64,000 nt of DNA from Kibdelosporangium banguiense (GTDB lineage Bacteria > Actinomycetota > Actinomycetes > Mycobacteriales > Pseudonocardiaceae), in contig NZ_JAGINW010000001.1 of NCBI RefSeq assembly GCF_017876405.1, positions 11,607,203-11,671,202 on the forward strand. Direction: 5' to 3'. The notes under the pieces were generated by a model. That model was not told where the DNA came from and did not search any database. It worked only from the letters and a program-made list of their open reading frames with translations. This document shows, one piece after another, positions 7,325 through 17,927 of this stretch (position 1 is its first letter; each line of letters begins with the position of its first letter). A program made the position numbers and the translations under genes.

Positions 7325-7795
7325 GTGCTCGTCGTGCGGTTCTGGCTGACCCGAGGTTTTGTGCTGGCGTTCGTGCTCGCGGGGGCGGACGTCGGGCTCG
7401 CCGCGATCGCGGTGCACACCAGTTCGCTGAGCGTCATCCGCTCGATCGTGCTCGGCGTCGTCGCCGGGGCAGCCGCCTTGTGGGCTGCGCTGGACGGCTG
7501 GCACCAGCTGGCCGACCGCGGCCGGATCTGGGTCCTGGCGGCCGTCATCGCCGGGTTCGCCAGCGGCCTGCTGCGGGTGATCGGCAAGGCGATCTTCGTG
7601 GACGAGACCGGCCTGAGCTCCCTGGGCAGCGCGCTGACCGGCGACGCCGCCTTCGGCGCGCTGGTGATCCTCGTTCCGGCGGGATTGGGACTACTGGTCG
7701 GCAGCCGGATCGCGGCCCAGCGCGGCACTTCCCAGGCCGGCACTTCCCAGGGCGACGCTCAGCGCACGACGGCCAAAGCCGGCCCGCGTAAGTAG
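7325..7795 (+). CDS. B-4DMT family small membrane transporter-like protein
   Basis: Four-helix membrane protein of about 156 residues of the B-4DMT type (Rv2536-like). Helices are visible around residues 5-27, 37-55, 66-85 and 107-128; GVVAGAAALWAALDGWHQ and IFVDETGLSSLGSALTG are the recognisable conserved parts. Substrate is unknown. GTG 7325 is chosen because GGAGG lies five bases upstream; ATG 7313 contains that ribosome site and is less likely. The C-terminal tail (after 128) is short, polar and repeats GTSQ. Its position beside pepQ and aroQ agrees with mycobacteria apart from the inserted genes. Its 3' end overlaps the convergent lipoprotein gene by 37 bases. Confidence 0.8.
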   Translation: MLVVRFWLTRGFVLAFVLAGADVGLAAIAVHTSSLSVIRSIVLGVVAGAAALWAALDGWHQLADRGRIWVLAAVIAGFASGLLRVIGKAIFVDETGLSSLGSALTGDAAFGALVILVPAGLGLLVGSRIAAQRGTSQAGTSQGDAQRTTAKAGPRK

Positions 7796-9228
7796 GAATC
7801 CCAGGTCGCCGGCAGCACGTCGACCACCCGCGACGAGTTCACGCCCGCCACCTCGGCAGACCCGATCGGGTACAACTTGCCACCCAGCAGCAGGCCGACT
7901 CCCCGGTCAGCGGCCCGTACCGCCTCCGCGCCGGGCACCACATGGGCCGAGGGAGTCACGTTGTCCAGGACCGCCGGCCTCCGTTCGACCACGGCCGCGC
8001 CGAACGCCTCGGCCACTGACCGCCGGTCCACCCGGTAGACCGCGCTGCCCATCACCATGTCCAGGGTCCGCTGGGGCGACGGCATCGCGAAGCCGTTCAA
8101 GGTGGCCAACGCCGAGACACGGGTCTCGCAACCGCCGATGTCCTTCAGGTCGAGCCCGAACCTCCGCAGGTCCGTGGGCTGGGCCCGGTCCCGGGTGGCC
8201 CGGAAGACGTTGACCGACACCCGCCCGCACGGATCCTTCTCGGAGATCGGCGCGTGCCCGTCCGGGCGGCGTGCGAGCCCTGGCCCTTCCTCCCAGGGCC
8301 CCGGGACCAGCACCGGCTGGTACGGATGGCTGGTGAAGCCCCGGTCCCAGAAGGTGAGCGTGGTGCCGCCAGCGGTCTCGTGGGCGATGGCGAACGCGTC
8401 CAGGGCGTCGATCCACATCCAGTCCGCGCTGAACGCGTCCACAATGGAGCGGTCACGGCCGTAGCCGGGCACAAAACCCTTGGGAGTGAGCGTTTCCACG
8501 CGGGTGGCGAACATCGGATCCGGCGAGCGCAGCACGAACTGGCCGGCGCCGTTATCGTGCGCGCCACGGGCGTTGGTGTCGGTGAACATCAGGTAGAACC
8601 AGCCGTCGAGGTACAACGCTGACGGTTGACCGGCGCCATATGTGTTGCTACGGCCCACTTCGTACGACGAGGACACAACCGGCTCGCCGCCCTTGGCACG
8701 CGTCCACGTCAGGCCGTCGGGGCTGGTGGCCAGGCCGATCGCGTTGCCGACGCTGTGATCGTTGGGAGCGCCTGTGTAGTACAGGTAGTAGGTGCCGTTG
8801 ACCTGGATGACTGACGGGTCGCACGTGTGCCGACCGTCGAAGCCTGCGCCTGCCCCGCCGAACACCGCGCGCGGGGTCGTGTACGGCCCGATCGGCGTGG
8901 CAGCCTCGGCGTAAAGCACGTCGTCGCCAGGGGGTGCCGCGCTCACCAGCTGGCTGCACCACCACATCCGGATGCGGCCGCCCTCGACCATGGCCGAGGG
9001 CGCGTAGTTGTACTGGGCGTTCTCCCCCGCCGCGACGATGATGCCGCCGTCGTCACGCGGGCTGTCGGTGGACAACGCCCGCGGTCCGGGAGAATCGGTC
9101 TGGACCTGCCGAGGTCTGGCGGGGGCCCCGCCGATCACCGCACTGTCGGTGCCTTCGGCCTGTGGCTGTGCCTCGGTGCATGACGCGACCGTCACGCAGA
9201 TCAGTAGCAGCAACAACAACCGGCGCAC
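7759..9228 (-). CDS. Secreted lipoprotein, beta-propeller glycoside-hydrolase-like (GH43/GH130-type fold)
   Basis: Predicted exported lipoprotein. From GTG 9228 (GGAAGG seven bases upstream) it begins VRRLLLLLLICVTVASC, a short signal with the lipobox VASC at Cys17; the frame also has a GTG at 9246. The body shows propeller-type repeats typical of clan-F-like sugar enzymes: YNYAPSAMVEGGRIRMWW, HTCDPSVIQVNGTYYLYYTG, AIGLATSPDGLTWT, and QPSALYLDGWFYLMFTD. The D-P-S and Q-P-S positions at blade starts are where GH43-like enzymes place catalytic acids, but I cannot assign the full triad. Substrate and activity are unknown. It is not part of the M. tuberculosis gene order and was probably gained between the Rv2536-like gene and aroQ. 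Confidence 0.65.
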   Translation of the reverse strand: MRRLLLLLLICVTVASCTEAQPQAEGTDSAVIGGAPARPRQVQTDSPGPRALSTDSPRDDGGIIVAAGENAQYNYAPSAMVEGGRIRMWWCSQLVSAAPPGDDVLYAEAATPIGPYTTPRAVFGGAGAGFDGRHTCDPSVIQVNGTYYLYYTGAPNDHSVGNAIGLATSPDGLTWTRAKGGEPVVSSSYEVGRSNTYGAGQPSALYLDGWFYLMFTDTNARGAHDNGAGQFVLRSPDPMFATRVETLTPKGFVPGYGRDRSIVDAFSADWMWIDALDAFAIAHETAGGTTLTFWDRGFTSHPYQPVLVPGPWEEGPGLARRPDGHAPISEKDPCGRVSVNVFRATRDRAQPTDLRRFGLDLKDIGGCETRVSALATLNGFAMPSPQRTLDMVMGSAVYRVDRRSVAEAFGAAVVERRPAVLDNVTPSAHVVPGAEAVRAADRGVGLLLGGKLYPIGSAEVAGVNSSRVVDVLPATWDSYLRGPALAVVR

Positions 9229-9268
9229 ACATAGACCTTCCGTCACCCGACAGGGCGACAGTCTATGG

Positions 9269-10306
9269 TCAGCGGGAGGCTGCCCGGGGCAGAGCGACGC
9301 AAACCCGGTGCGAATCGCCGTAGTGCTGACCGGTCCCGACCTCGACGAACCCGAGCCGCTCGCTCAGCCGCGTGCTCGCCGTGTTGTCCCTGTGCACCAA
9401 CGCCCACACCGCAGGGAGACGAAGCGTGTACAGCCCGTGGTCACGCAACGCGGCCGCGGCCTCCGTCGCCAGACCGCGTCCTTGGTGGGCGGTCCCGAGG
9501 AACCAGCCGATCTCCGGCACTCCCCCAGGCAGCTCCCAGGACGGGCGGAGGTGGCCGACGCCGACCAGGATGTCGTCCTCGACGAAGGCCCAGTGCCCCA
9601 TGCCCGCCGGGCCGTCGTAGCCGAGCCTGCGGTCGACCGTCTCGTCGATCCAGCCTGGCTCATTGGCGTTCTTGCTGAGCAAACGCGTGATCGCCGGATC
9701 GCTGAAGATGTCCCGGACGTCGCGGCGGTCGTCCTCCCGCAGCGGCCGGATGACCAGCCGTTCGGTGCGGAGCGTCGGCTGCTCGGGCAGTGTGCTGCCG
9801 CCCGGCGGCAGCAGGACGTGGATGCGGCCCGGACCGGCCGGCTGGTAGAAGTCCGCGACGTTCAGGAAACCCAGCCCTGCCGCCAGGCGGTAGCTGGGCT
9901 CGTTGTCCACGTGGATCAACGCCCAGATCGCCGGCAGGCCGAGCGTGCGGATGCCGTAGTCCAGCAGGGTCCGCAATGCCTCACTCGCATACCCCTGACC
10001 TGCGTGCGACCGCGCCACGAACCAGCCGACCTCGACGACCTTGCCGGGCAGCCGGTCGGAGGGCGTGAACCGGCCGACACCGATGACGGTGCCGTTGAGA
10101 TCGAGGATCCAGCTGCCCATCCCGCCGGGCGCGCCCCAGCCCAGCCAGCGCTCGAAGCTCGTCGCCGCGTTGACCTGGTCGGACATGTCACGCGTGAGGT
10201 ACCGGCTGCTCTCCGGGTCGGCGAAGATCTTGATCACCGCGTCCCGGTCCTCGGCCCGCATCGGCCGCAGGGTCAGCCGGTTGGTCTCGAAGGTCGGCTG
10301 GCTCAC
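9269..10306 (-). CDS. Tandem GNAT acetyltransferase (two RimJ/RimL-like domains)
   Basis: Two complete GNAT domains in one chain of about 345 residues. Each starts with TxRLxxRPxRxxDRDAV / TERLVIRPLREDDRRDV and has its own acetyl-CoA loop: HAGQGYASEALRTLL in domain one and HQGRGLATEAAAALR in domain two, followed by similar WALIHVDN / WALVHRDN strands. This indicates an internal duplication. The acceptor is unknown; protein N-terminal alanine or a small molecule are family possibilities. GTG 10306 overlaps the aroQ stop (GTGA) and I prefer it over the upstream codon at 10321. Coupling to aroQ puts it last in the aroC-aroK-aroB-aroQ operon. Confidence 0.85.
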   Translation of the reverse strand: MSQPTFETNRLTLRPMRAEDRDAVIKIFADPESSRYLTRDMSDQVNAATSFERWLGWGAPGGMGSWILDLNGTVIGVGRFTPSDRLPGKVVEVGWFVARSHAGQGYASEALRTLLDYGIRTLGLPAIWALIHVDNEPSYRLAAGLGFLNVADFYQPAGPGRIHVLLPPGGSTLPEQPTLRTERLVIRPLREDDRRDVRDIFSDPAITRLLSKNANEPGWIDETVDRRLGYDGPAGMGHWAFVEDDILVGVGHLRPSWELPGGVPEIGWFLGTAHQGRGLATEAAAALRDHGLYTLRLPAVWALVHRDNTASTRLSERLGFVEVGTGQHYGDSHRVCVALPRAASR

Positions 10307-10728
10307 TGCTCGGCTATCCACTTGATCGCGAGCGGGTAGCCCTGCACGCCGAGGCCGACGATCACACCGCTGGCCACCGCGGAGATGTAGCTGTGGTGCC
10401 GGAAGTCCTCACGCTTGTGCACGTTGGAGATGTGCACCTCGACCAGCGGCGCGGTCAGCTGGGCGCACGCGTCGGCGATCGCGATGGAGTAGTGCGTCCA
10501 GGCACCGGCGTTCAGCACGACGGGCCGGCTCTCGTCGGCGGCCTCGTGCAGCCAGCCGATCATCTCGCCCTCGTGGTCGGTCTGGCGGACCTCGACCTCG
10601 ACGCCCATCTCGGTCCCGGCCTTCTCGCACAGGGCGGCCAGGTCCTCGTGTGTGGTGTAGCCGTACACCGCTGGTTCTCTCTTGCCGAGCCGGCCAAGGT
10701 TCGGACCGTTGAGCACCAGCACCCTCAC
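10303..10728 (-). CDS. aroQ: Type II 3-dehydroquinate dehydratase
   Basis: Dodecameric dehydratase converting 3-dehydroquinate to 3-dehydroshikimate, step three of the shikimate pathway. The 141-residue protein begins LVLNGPNLGRLGKREP (R17) and has the catalytic tyrosine pair YGY at 22-24. NAGAWTHYSIAIADA and EVHISNVHKREDFRHHS supply the substrate-binding residues and catalytic histidine. Overlaps of four bases with aroB upstream and with the acetyltransferase downstream show translational coupling. Confidence 0.96.
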   Translation of the reverse strand: MRVLVLNGPNLGRLGKREPAVYGYTTHEDLAALCEKAGTEMGVEVEVRQTDHEGEMIGWLHEAADESRPVVLNAGAWTHYSIAIADACAQLTAPLVEVHISNVHKREDFRHHSYISAVASGVIVGLGVQGYPLAIKWIAEQ

Positions 10729-11825
10729 AGCAGAACTCCTCCGTTCGACGGCTTGGCTGCCACAGCTGAATACGCACCTGCCAGCAACACCGGGTCCGGG
10801 CCTTCCAGCCGGCCCGGCTTGGCCAGGCCGTCCAGGACAACAAACCGCAGCATGCCTGCGCGTGTCTTCTTGTCGTTACGCATGCCGTCGATCAACTGCG
10901 GCAACGCGTCCGCGTCGTACTGGGTCGGCAGCCCGACTGACTCGAGCACGCTCCGGTGCCGGTCCGCCGTCGCGTCGTCGAGCCTGCCTGCCAGTCGCGC
11001 CAGCTCGGCGGCGAACACCAGCCCCACGCTGATCGCCGCGCCGTGCCGCCAGCGGTAGCGCTCCCGCCGCTCGATGGCGTGGCCCAACGTGTGGCCGTAG
11101 TTGAGGATCTCGCGCAGACCGGACTCCTTGAGGTCCTGACCCACGACATCGGCCTTGATCTGGATCTTGCGCGCGACCAGTTCGGCGATCACGTCGCCCG
11201 CCGGGTCGACCGCGACCTTGGGATCGGCCTCGATCAGTTCCAGGATGCGCGGATCGGCGATGAACCCGCCCTTGATCACCTCGGCCATGCCCGCGACGAG
11301 CTCGTTGGCCGGCAGTGTGGTCAGCGTGGCCAGGTCGACCAGCACCGCGCTGGGCTCATGGAACACACCGACCAGGTTCTTGCCCGCGTCGGTGTTGATG
11401 CCGGTCTTGCCACCGACCGCGGCGTCGACCATGCCGAGCAGCGTCGTCGGCACGTTGATCAGCCGCACGCCACGCAGCCACGTGGCCGCGACGAACCCGG
11501 CGAGGTCCGTGACGGCGCCACCACCGAGCCCGACGACGATGCCCTGCCGGTCCAGCCCGATCCGGCCGAGCACCTCCCAGCAGTAGCCCGCAACCGGAAG
11601 CGCCTTGCCGTCCTCGGCGTCCGGGATCTCGATGCGGTGCGCGTCCACGCCCGCCGCGGTGATCTCCTCGCGCGCGGTCTCGGCCGTCGCGGTCAGCGTC
11701 GGCGGGTGGATGATCGCCACCTTCGACGCGCCCTGCACCTTCTCGACCAGGTCACCGAGCAGTCCGCGGCCGACGATGACCTCGTACGGCTGCTGCGTGG
11801 CGACTGCGATCCTCACCGGCTCCAT
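10725..11825 (-). CDS. aroB: 3-dehydroquinate synthase
   Basis: NAD- and zinc-dependent cyclase converting DAHP to 3-dehydroquinate, step two of the shikimate pathway. The 366-residue length is normal. The NAD loop VGLGGGAVTDLAGFVAATWLR is split here by positions: GLGGGAVTDLAG lies about residue 98, followed by PTTLLGMVDAAVGGKTGIN. Zinc ligands are in the conserved NYGHTLGHAIE and in the C-terminal RHGAAISVG. ATG 11825 follows GAGGG. Seven bases separate it from aroK. Confidence 0.96.
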   Translation of the reverse strand: MEPVRIAVATQQPYEVIVGRGLLGDLVEKVQGASKVAIIHPPTLTATAETAREEITAAGVDAHRIEIPDAEDGKALPVAGYCWEVLGRIGLDRQGIVVGLGGGAVTDLAGFVAATWLRGVRLINVPTTLLGMVDAAVGGKTGINTDAGKNLVGVFHEPSAVLVDLATLTTLPANELVAGMAEVIKGGFIADPRILELIEADPKVAVDPAGDVIAELVARKIQIKADVVGQDLKESGLREILNYGHTLGHAIERRERYRWRHGAAISVGLVFAAELARLAGRLDDATADRHRSVLESVGLPTQYDADALPQLIDGMRNDKKTRAGMLRFVVLDGLAKPGRLEGPDPVLLAGAYSAVAAKPSNGGVLL

Positions 11826-11832
11826 ATCGCCC

Positions 11833-12348
11833 TCACTTCACCGGCATGGCCGCGAGGACATCTTCGAGGATGTCCTGCGGGTCACGGCCGTTGGTCTGCA
11901 CAGTGGCGTTCGCGACCGACGTGTAGACCGGCCTGCGCTCGGTCAGCATCTGGCGCAGGTGCGCACGCGGGTTCGGCAGCAGCCACGGATGCAACGCCAC
12001 CAGGCCTTCCCGCTTGAGCAAGTGGTCCAGGTCGACGTCCAGGAAGACCACGTGGAACGGCTTGAGCAGCTCAGGCACACCGGGCGCGGTCGGCGTCCCG
12101 CCGCCGAGGGCGAGCACGCCGTCGTGTTCCGGCAGCACCCGGACCAGCAGCTCGTGCTCCAACTCCCGGAACCGCTCACGGCCGAAGTCGACGACCAGTT
12201 CGCCGGCCTCCTTGCCGTGCTCGGCCTCCATGTCGTCGTCGAAGTCACGGAACCCGACGCCCAGGCGTTCGGCCGCCAGCCGGCCGATCGTGCTCTTGCC
12301 CGAACCAGGCGGCCCGACCAGAACCAGTACGGGGCCGTTCGTGCTCAC
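11833..12348 (-). CDS. aroK: Shikimate kinase
   Basis: Phosphorylates shikimate at O3 with ATP. The 171-residue protein has the P-loop GPPGSGKST at 12-20, a shikimate-binding DFDDDMEAEHGKE, the FRELEHELL lid-side helix and ALGGGTPT. The GTG start overlaps the aroC stop (GTGA), so it is coupled to aroC. Gene order aroC-aroK-aroB-aroQ is the standard actinobacterial arrangement. Confidence 0.96.
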   Translation of the reverse strand: MSTNGPVLVLVGPPGSGKSTIGRLAAERLGVGFRDFDDDMEAEHGKEAGELVVDFGRERFRELEHELLVRVLPEHDGVLALGGGTPTAPGVPELLKPFHVVFLDVDLDHLLKREGLVALHPWLLPNPRAHLRQMLTERRPVYTSVANATVQTNGRDPQDILEDVLAAMPVK

Positions 12349-13532
12349 CAGCGCTCCTCCAGTGCCTTCAGGTAGGACTCCACGTTCGCCCTCGTCTCGG
12401 GCATCGAGTCGCCACCGAACTTCTCCAGCGCCGCGTCGGCCAGGATGAGGGCCACCACGGACTCCAGCACCACACCGGCACGCGGCACCGCGCAGACGTC
12501 CGACCGCTGGTGGATGGCGACCGCGGGCTCACCGGTCACGACATCCACAGTGGACAGTGCTTTGGGGACGGTCGAGATCGGCTTCATGGCCACCCGGGCG
12601 CGCAACGGCTCACCGTTGGTGACACCGCCTTCCAGGCCGCCGGCCCGGTTGGAGCGCCTTGTCACGCCGGTGACGCCGCTGCCCCGGTCGATCTCGTCGT
12701 GGGCCTTGCTGCCCCACCGGCGGGCCGTGGTGAAACCGTCGCCGATCTCCACGCCCTTCATGGCCTGCACACCCATCAACGCGCCCGCCAACCGCGCGTC
12801 CAGCCTGCGGTCCCAGTGCACGTACGAGCCGAGGCCCGGCGGCAGCCCGAACGCGATCACCTCGATCACGCCACCGACCGTGTCACCAGCTTGCTTGACG
12901 GCGTCCACCTCGGCGACCATCGCGTCGGTCGCCTCCTGTCCGAACGCCCGCACCGGGCTCTCGTCGATCGCGGCGAGGTCCGCGGCCGTGGGCTCAGCAC
13001 CCTCAGGCGCCTCAGCAGCACCGATCGACACGACATGGCTGATGATCTCGACGCCGAGCAGCTGCCGCAGGAAGCACTTCGCGACCGAACCCAGCGCTGT
13101 GCGCGCGGCCGTCTCCCGGGCACTGGCCCGCTCCAGGACCGGACGGGCCTCCCCGAAGCCGTACTTCTGCATTCCGGCCAGGTCGGCGTGACCGGGCCGA
13201 GGCCTGGTCAGCGGCTCGTTGCGGGCCAGACCGGCAAGTACTTGCGGGTCGATCGGGTCACTGGACATGACCTTCTCCCACTTGGGCCACTCCGAGTTCT
13301 CGATCTTCACGGCGATCGGCCCGCCCTGGGTGCGACCGTGCCGCACACCACCGAGGAACTCCACGTCGTCGGTCTCGAAGCCCATGCGCGGACTGCGCCC
13401 GAACCCCAGCCTGCGGCGAGCCAGTTGGCCCGTCAGCTCGTCGGTGGTGACCTCGACCCCGGCCACCATGCCTTCCAGCACGGCGACCAATGCCGGACCA
13501 TGCGATTCCCCAGCGGTTATCCAGCGCAGCAC
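12345..13532 (-). CDS. aroC: Chorismate synthase
   Basis: Reduced-FMN-dependent lyase turning EPSP into chorismate, last step of the shikimate pathway. The protein has 395 residues and starts MLRWITAGESHGPALVAVLEGM, the canonical N-terminus with the first active-site histidine (GESHG). RRLGFGRSPRM, RPGHADLAGMQKYGF, RASARETAARTALG and HQRSDVCAVPRAGVV are further family signatures. It is the first gene of the minus-strand aro operon. Its GTG start faces furA across about 190 bases that must hold both promoters. Confidence 0.97.
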   Translation of the reverse strand: MLRWITAGESHGPALVAVLEGMVAGVEVTTDELTGQLARRRLGFGRSPRMGFETDDVEFLGGVRHGRTQGGPIAVKIENSEWPKWEKVMSSDPIDPQVLAGLARNEPLTRPRPGHADLAGMQKYGFGEARPVLERASARETAARTALGSVAKCFLRQLLGVEIISHVVSIGAAEAPEGAEPTAADLAAIDESPVRAFGQEATDAMVAEVDAVKQAGDTVGGVIEVIAFGLPPGLGSYVHWDRRLDARLAGALMGVQAMKGVEIGDGFTTARRWGSKAHDEIDRGSGVTGVTRRSNRAGGLEGGVTNGEPLRARVAMKPISTVPKALSTVDVVTGEPAVAIHQRSDVCAVPRAGVVLESVVALILADAALEKFGGDSMPETRANVESYLKALEERW

Positions 13533-13722
13533 AGCTGAATCCTGTCACGCCGGTCCAGTTCGGCCCCACCCTGGGGGAGACTGTCCAGCTGCGTCGCGGC
13601 GCCACACCGGAAACTCCGCCACGCTGCTCCACAGTGGATGATCCGGCACCGCCACAATGATCACCCCAGGCCAGGCAGCCTAAACTTGATTGATTCCAGA
13701 AAATGCGGCAGACTCCGGCACC

Positions 13723-14154
13723 GTGCCCACGACTTCGGACTTCCAACGCATGCTGCGGGAGGCGGCTTTACGTGTGACGCGCCCGCGGGTGGCAGTGCTG
13801 TCCGCGGTGCACGCCCATCCGCATGCCGACACGGACTCGATCATCGGTGTTGTGCGTGCGGATCTCGGCGAGGTGTCCCACCAAGCCGTGTACGACGTGC
13901 TGCGCGCACTGACCGCCGCAGGCCTGTTGCGGCGGATCGAGCCACCAGGTTCCGTGGCGCGCTACGAGGCCCGAGTCGGGGACAACCACCACCACGTCGT
14001 GTGCCGGTCATGCGGTGTCATCGCCGATGTCGACTGTGCTGTTGGCACCGCGCCCTGCTTGACCGCATCCGACGACCACGGCTTCGCGATCGACGAGGCC
14101 GAGGTCATCTACTGGGGCCTGTGCCCCGGGTGCTCGACAGCGCTCAGTTCCTGA
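13723..14154 (+). CDS. furA: FurA-type ferric uptake regulator (peroxide-sensing, katG-linked)
   Basis: Fur-family repressor of about 143 residues that in actinobacteria controls the adjacent katG and responds to peroxide. The winged helix includes TRPRVAVLSAVHAHPHADTD and HQAVYDVLRALTAAGLLRRI. The regulatory metal region has NHHHVVCRSCG and the C-terminal CPGC, giving two CxxC pairs for structural zinc. GTG 13723 is chosen because homologues start a few residues before DFxxMLRxAALRVTRPR; the frame is open from TTG 13690. TAAACT (13681-13686), 17 bases after TGATCA, could be the promoter, so the leader would be very short. katG follows by 29 bases. Confidence 0.92.
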   Translation: MPTTSDFQRMLREAALRVTRPRVAVLSAVHAHPHADTDSIIGVVRADLGEVSHQAVYDVLRALTAAGLLRRIEPPGSVARYEARVGDNHHHVVCRSCGVIADVDCAVGTAPCLTASDDHGFAIDEAEVIYWGLCPGCSTALSS

Positions 14155-14183
14155 GCACCACCTCTGATCCCGGAAGGATTTCA

Positions 14184-16418
<2,235 letters not shown>

Positions 16419-16435
16419 GTCCCGACCGCACCACC

Positions 16436-16462
16436 TGGCCCGGCTGCCCCGCAGCCGGGCCA
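16436..16462 (+). terminator. Intrinsic terminator-like hairpin after katG
   Basis: A perfect 12-pair stem, TGGCCCGGCTGC / GCAGCCGGGCCA, with a three-base loop lies 18 bases after the katG stop and is followed by a short T-containing tail. It probably ends the furA-katG transcript. Confidence 0.75.
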
Positions 16463-16556
16463 GTTCTCGTTCGGCGGCGTCCGATGGCGAACGTTGAGGA
16501 CAAACCCAATGGCTTGATCTTGCGTTAGTTGATCACCGATCGTGATACTGCGGGCC

Positions 16557-17615
16557 ATGGCAGATTTATCGGTTAATCGCAGAAGATTGCTCGGTGGCAC
16601 GGCGGCGGGCATGGCTGGGATGGTCGGTCTCGCCGGTGTCGCGGGGGCCGAACCGGCCGGGATGCAGGCAAGCCCGATGGGGCCGTGGACGTATGTGCCA
16701 CCGGGCGAATCCATCAAGGCGGCGTTCGACGCCGGTGCGCGCGCCATCCAGCTTGGCGACGGCGACTACAGACTTACCGAAACCCTTGTGCCTCCGTCGG
16801 GAGCCGTCGTCCGAGGACTGGGCCGACGTACCCGGTTGCTGGCCACGACTGTGATGAACGCGGCCGTCGCGATCGGCAACGGCGGAGCGATCGAGGCCGT
16901 GCAGATCTCCGACTTGATGATCGAGTGTGACGGCAAGGCGAAGACCGGCATCGATCTGAATGTCGTCGGCACGTCGGGCAACTACTACTGGGAGCCCGAC
17001 TCGATCTGCCGACTGGACAACCTGCGGATCTATCAGCCCGTGCTCGACGGGATCAACTACCGCGGCGAGGACACCCAGTCGTGCGTGAGCAGCCGTGTCC
17101 GCGTGCGCGATGCGGGCCGCTACGGCTACAACGTCCAGGCACCGGACAACTGGTGGATCGCCTGCGAGGCGACCACAAGCACGTCCACCGGCTCCACTGC
17201 CGGATTCGGCGTGTTCGGCTCGAACAACTTCTTCCAGTCCTGCAAGGCGTGGTACTGCCGCGACTACGGCTTTCACGTCAAGGGGGTGCGCAACAAGTTC
17301 ATCGGCTGCGAGTCCCAGGACACCCGGTCGCACGGCTGGTACATCGAGTGGGGCCGCAATGTCTACACAGGATGCACCGCCGACAGCGCGTCCTTCTATG
17401 ACGTGGGCGGCACTTCCGCTGGGGCGGACGGGTTCCACGTCCTCGAGGGCGACGACACCTCCATGGTGGGCTGCCAGGCATTCGACCGGAAAGCCGGCGG
17501 CCACGCCGCACAGCAACGGTACGGCTTCAACATACCCGCAAGCATGATCACCAACGGCCAGCTCGTCGGCCACAGCGGCTACGACAACGTCACCGGCCTG
17601 CTCAACCGCCGGTAG
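16557..17615 (+). CDS. Tat-exported right-handed beta-helix (pectate-lyase-like) protein
   Basis: Predicted extracellular protein of about 352 residues. The N-terminus MADLSVNRRRLLGGTAAG carries a twin-arginine signal (NRRRLLGG) followed by an alanine/glycine-rich hydrophobic stretch ending near AGAEPAG. The rest resembles single-stranded right-handed parallel beta-helix proteins: a pectate-lyase-3-like start (ESIKAAFDAGARAIQLGDGDYRL interrupted by few changes) and repeated coils rich in asparagine and glycine such as NNFFQSCKAWYCRDYGFHVKG and NKFIGCESQDTRSHGWYIE. Substrate is unknown; a polysaccharide lyase or a tail-spike-like binding role are both possible. ATG 16557 is preferred over 16542 because it starts a normal Tat n-region. 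Not in an operon. Confidence 0.7.
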   Translation: MADLSVNRRRLLGGTAAGMAGMVGLAGVAGAEPAGMQASPMGPWTYVPPGESIKAAFDAGARAIQLGDGDYRLTETLVPPSGAVVRGLGRRTRLLATTVMNAAVAIGNGGAIEAVQISDLMIECDGKAKTGIDLNVVGTSGNYYWEPDSICRLDNLRIYQPVLDGINYRGEDTQSCVSSRVRVRDAGRYGYNVQAPDNWWIACEATTSTSTGSTAGFGVFGSNNFFQSCKAWYCRDYGFHVKGVRNKFIGCESQDTRSHGWYIEWGRNVYTGCTADSASFYDVGGTSAGADGFHVLEGDDTSMVGCQAFDRKAGGHAAQQRYGFNIPASMITNGQLVGHSGYDNVTGLLNRR

Positions 17616-17652
17616 GAGCCCGCCGGAACAGTCGCACGCGTTAGCAACATTG

Positions 17653-17683
17653 GTTGACTAACTCTCGATTAGTCAACTAGAGT
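17653..17683 (+). promoter_or_regulatory. Promoter with palindromic operator for the HTH/Clp-N genes
   Basis: TTGACT (17654-17659) and TAGAGT (17678-17683) form a -35/-10 pair with 18 bases between. The spacer is occupied by a perfect inverted repeat, GTTGACTAA-N7-TTAGTCAAC (17653-17677). The expected start of transcription falls at or next to GTG 17691, so the mRNA is probably leaderless. A protein bound to the palindrome would block the promoter; the HTH protein encoded immediately downstream is the natural candidate. Confidence 0.7.
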
Positions 17684-17690
17684 TGCTTAC

Positions 17691-17927
17691 GTGCCTGGTA
17701 CCGAAGCCCCTGTTCCTCCCGATCCTGCTGACGCGCTCGCCGCGGTGGTCGCGTTGCGGAAACTGGCCGATCAGTTGGAGGACGCGGCTGTGGAGCAGGC
17801 GATGCGGGCGGAATGGGGTTGGCCCCGGGTCGCCGAGGCGCTCGGGGTCACGCGCCAGGCGGTCTACAAGAAACACGCCAAGCGGCTCATCATCGCCGGG
17901 GTCAAGTTGAGGAGACGCGAGGGATGA
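17691..17927 (+). CDS. Small helix-turn-helix DNA-binding protein
   Basis: A 78-residue protein that is almost entirely one helical DNA-binding domain: ALAAVVALRKLADQLEDAAVEQAMRAE gives two helices, interrupted only by position, and WPRVAEALGVTRQAVYKKHAKRL is a clear helix-turn-helix with the recognition helix at about 54-66. It has no ligand domain. GTG 17691 is used because it sits about eight bases from a -10 box (leaderless start) and no ribosome site precedes it. Its stop overlaps the Clp-N gene by four bases (ATGA), so the two are made together. Probable autorepressor through the palindrome at 17653-17677; the inducing signal is unknown. Confidence 0.75.
   Translation: MPGTEAPVPPDPADALAAVVALRKLADQLEDAAVEQAMRAEWGWPRVAEALGVTRQAVYKKHAKRLIIAGVKLRRREG

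Noticed and set aside
13638..14183. N-terminal extension fused to katG
   Set aside because: This part is furA read out of frame; GTG 14184 with GGAAGG gives the normal KatG start.
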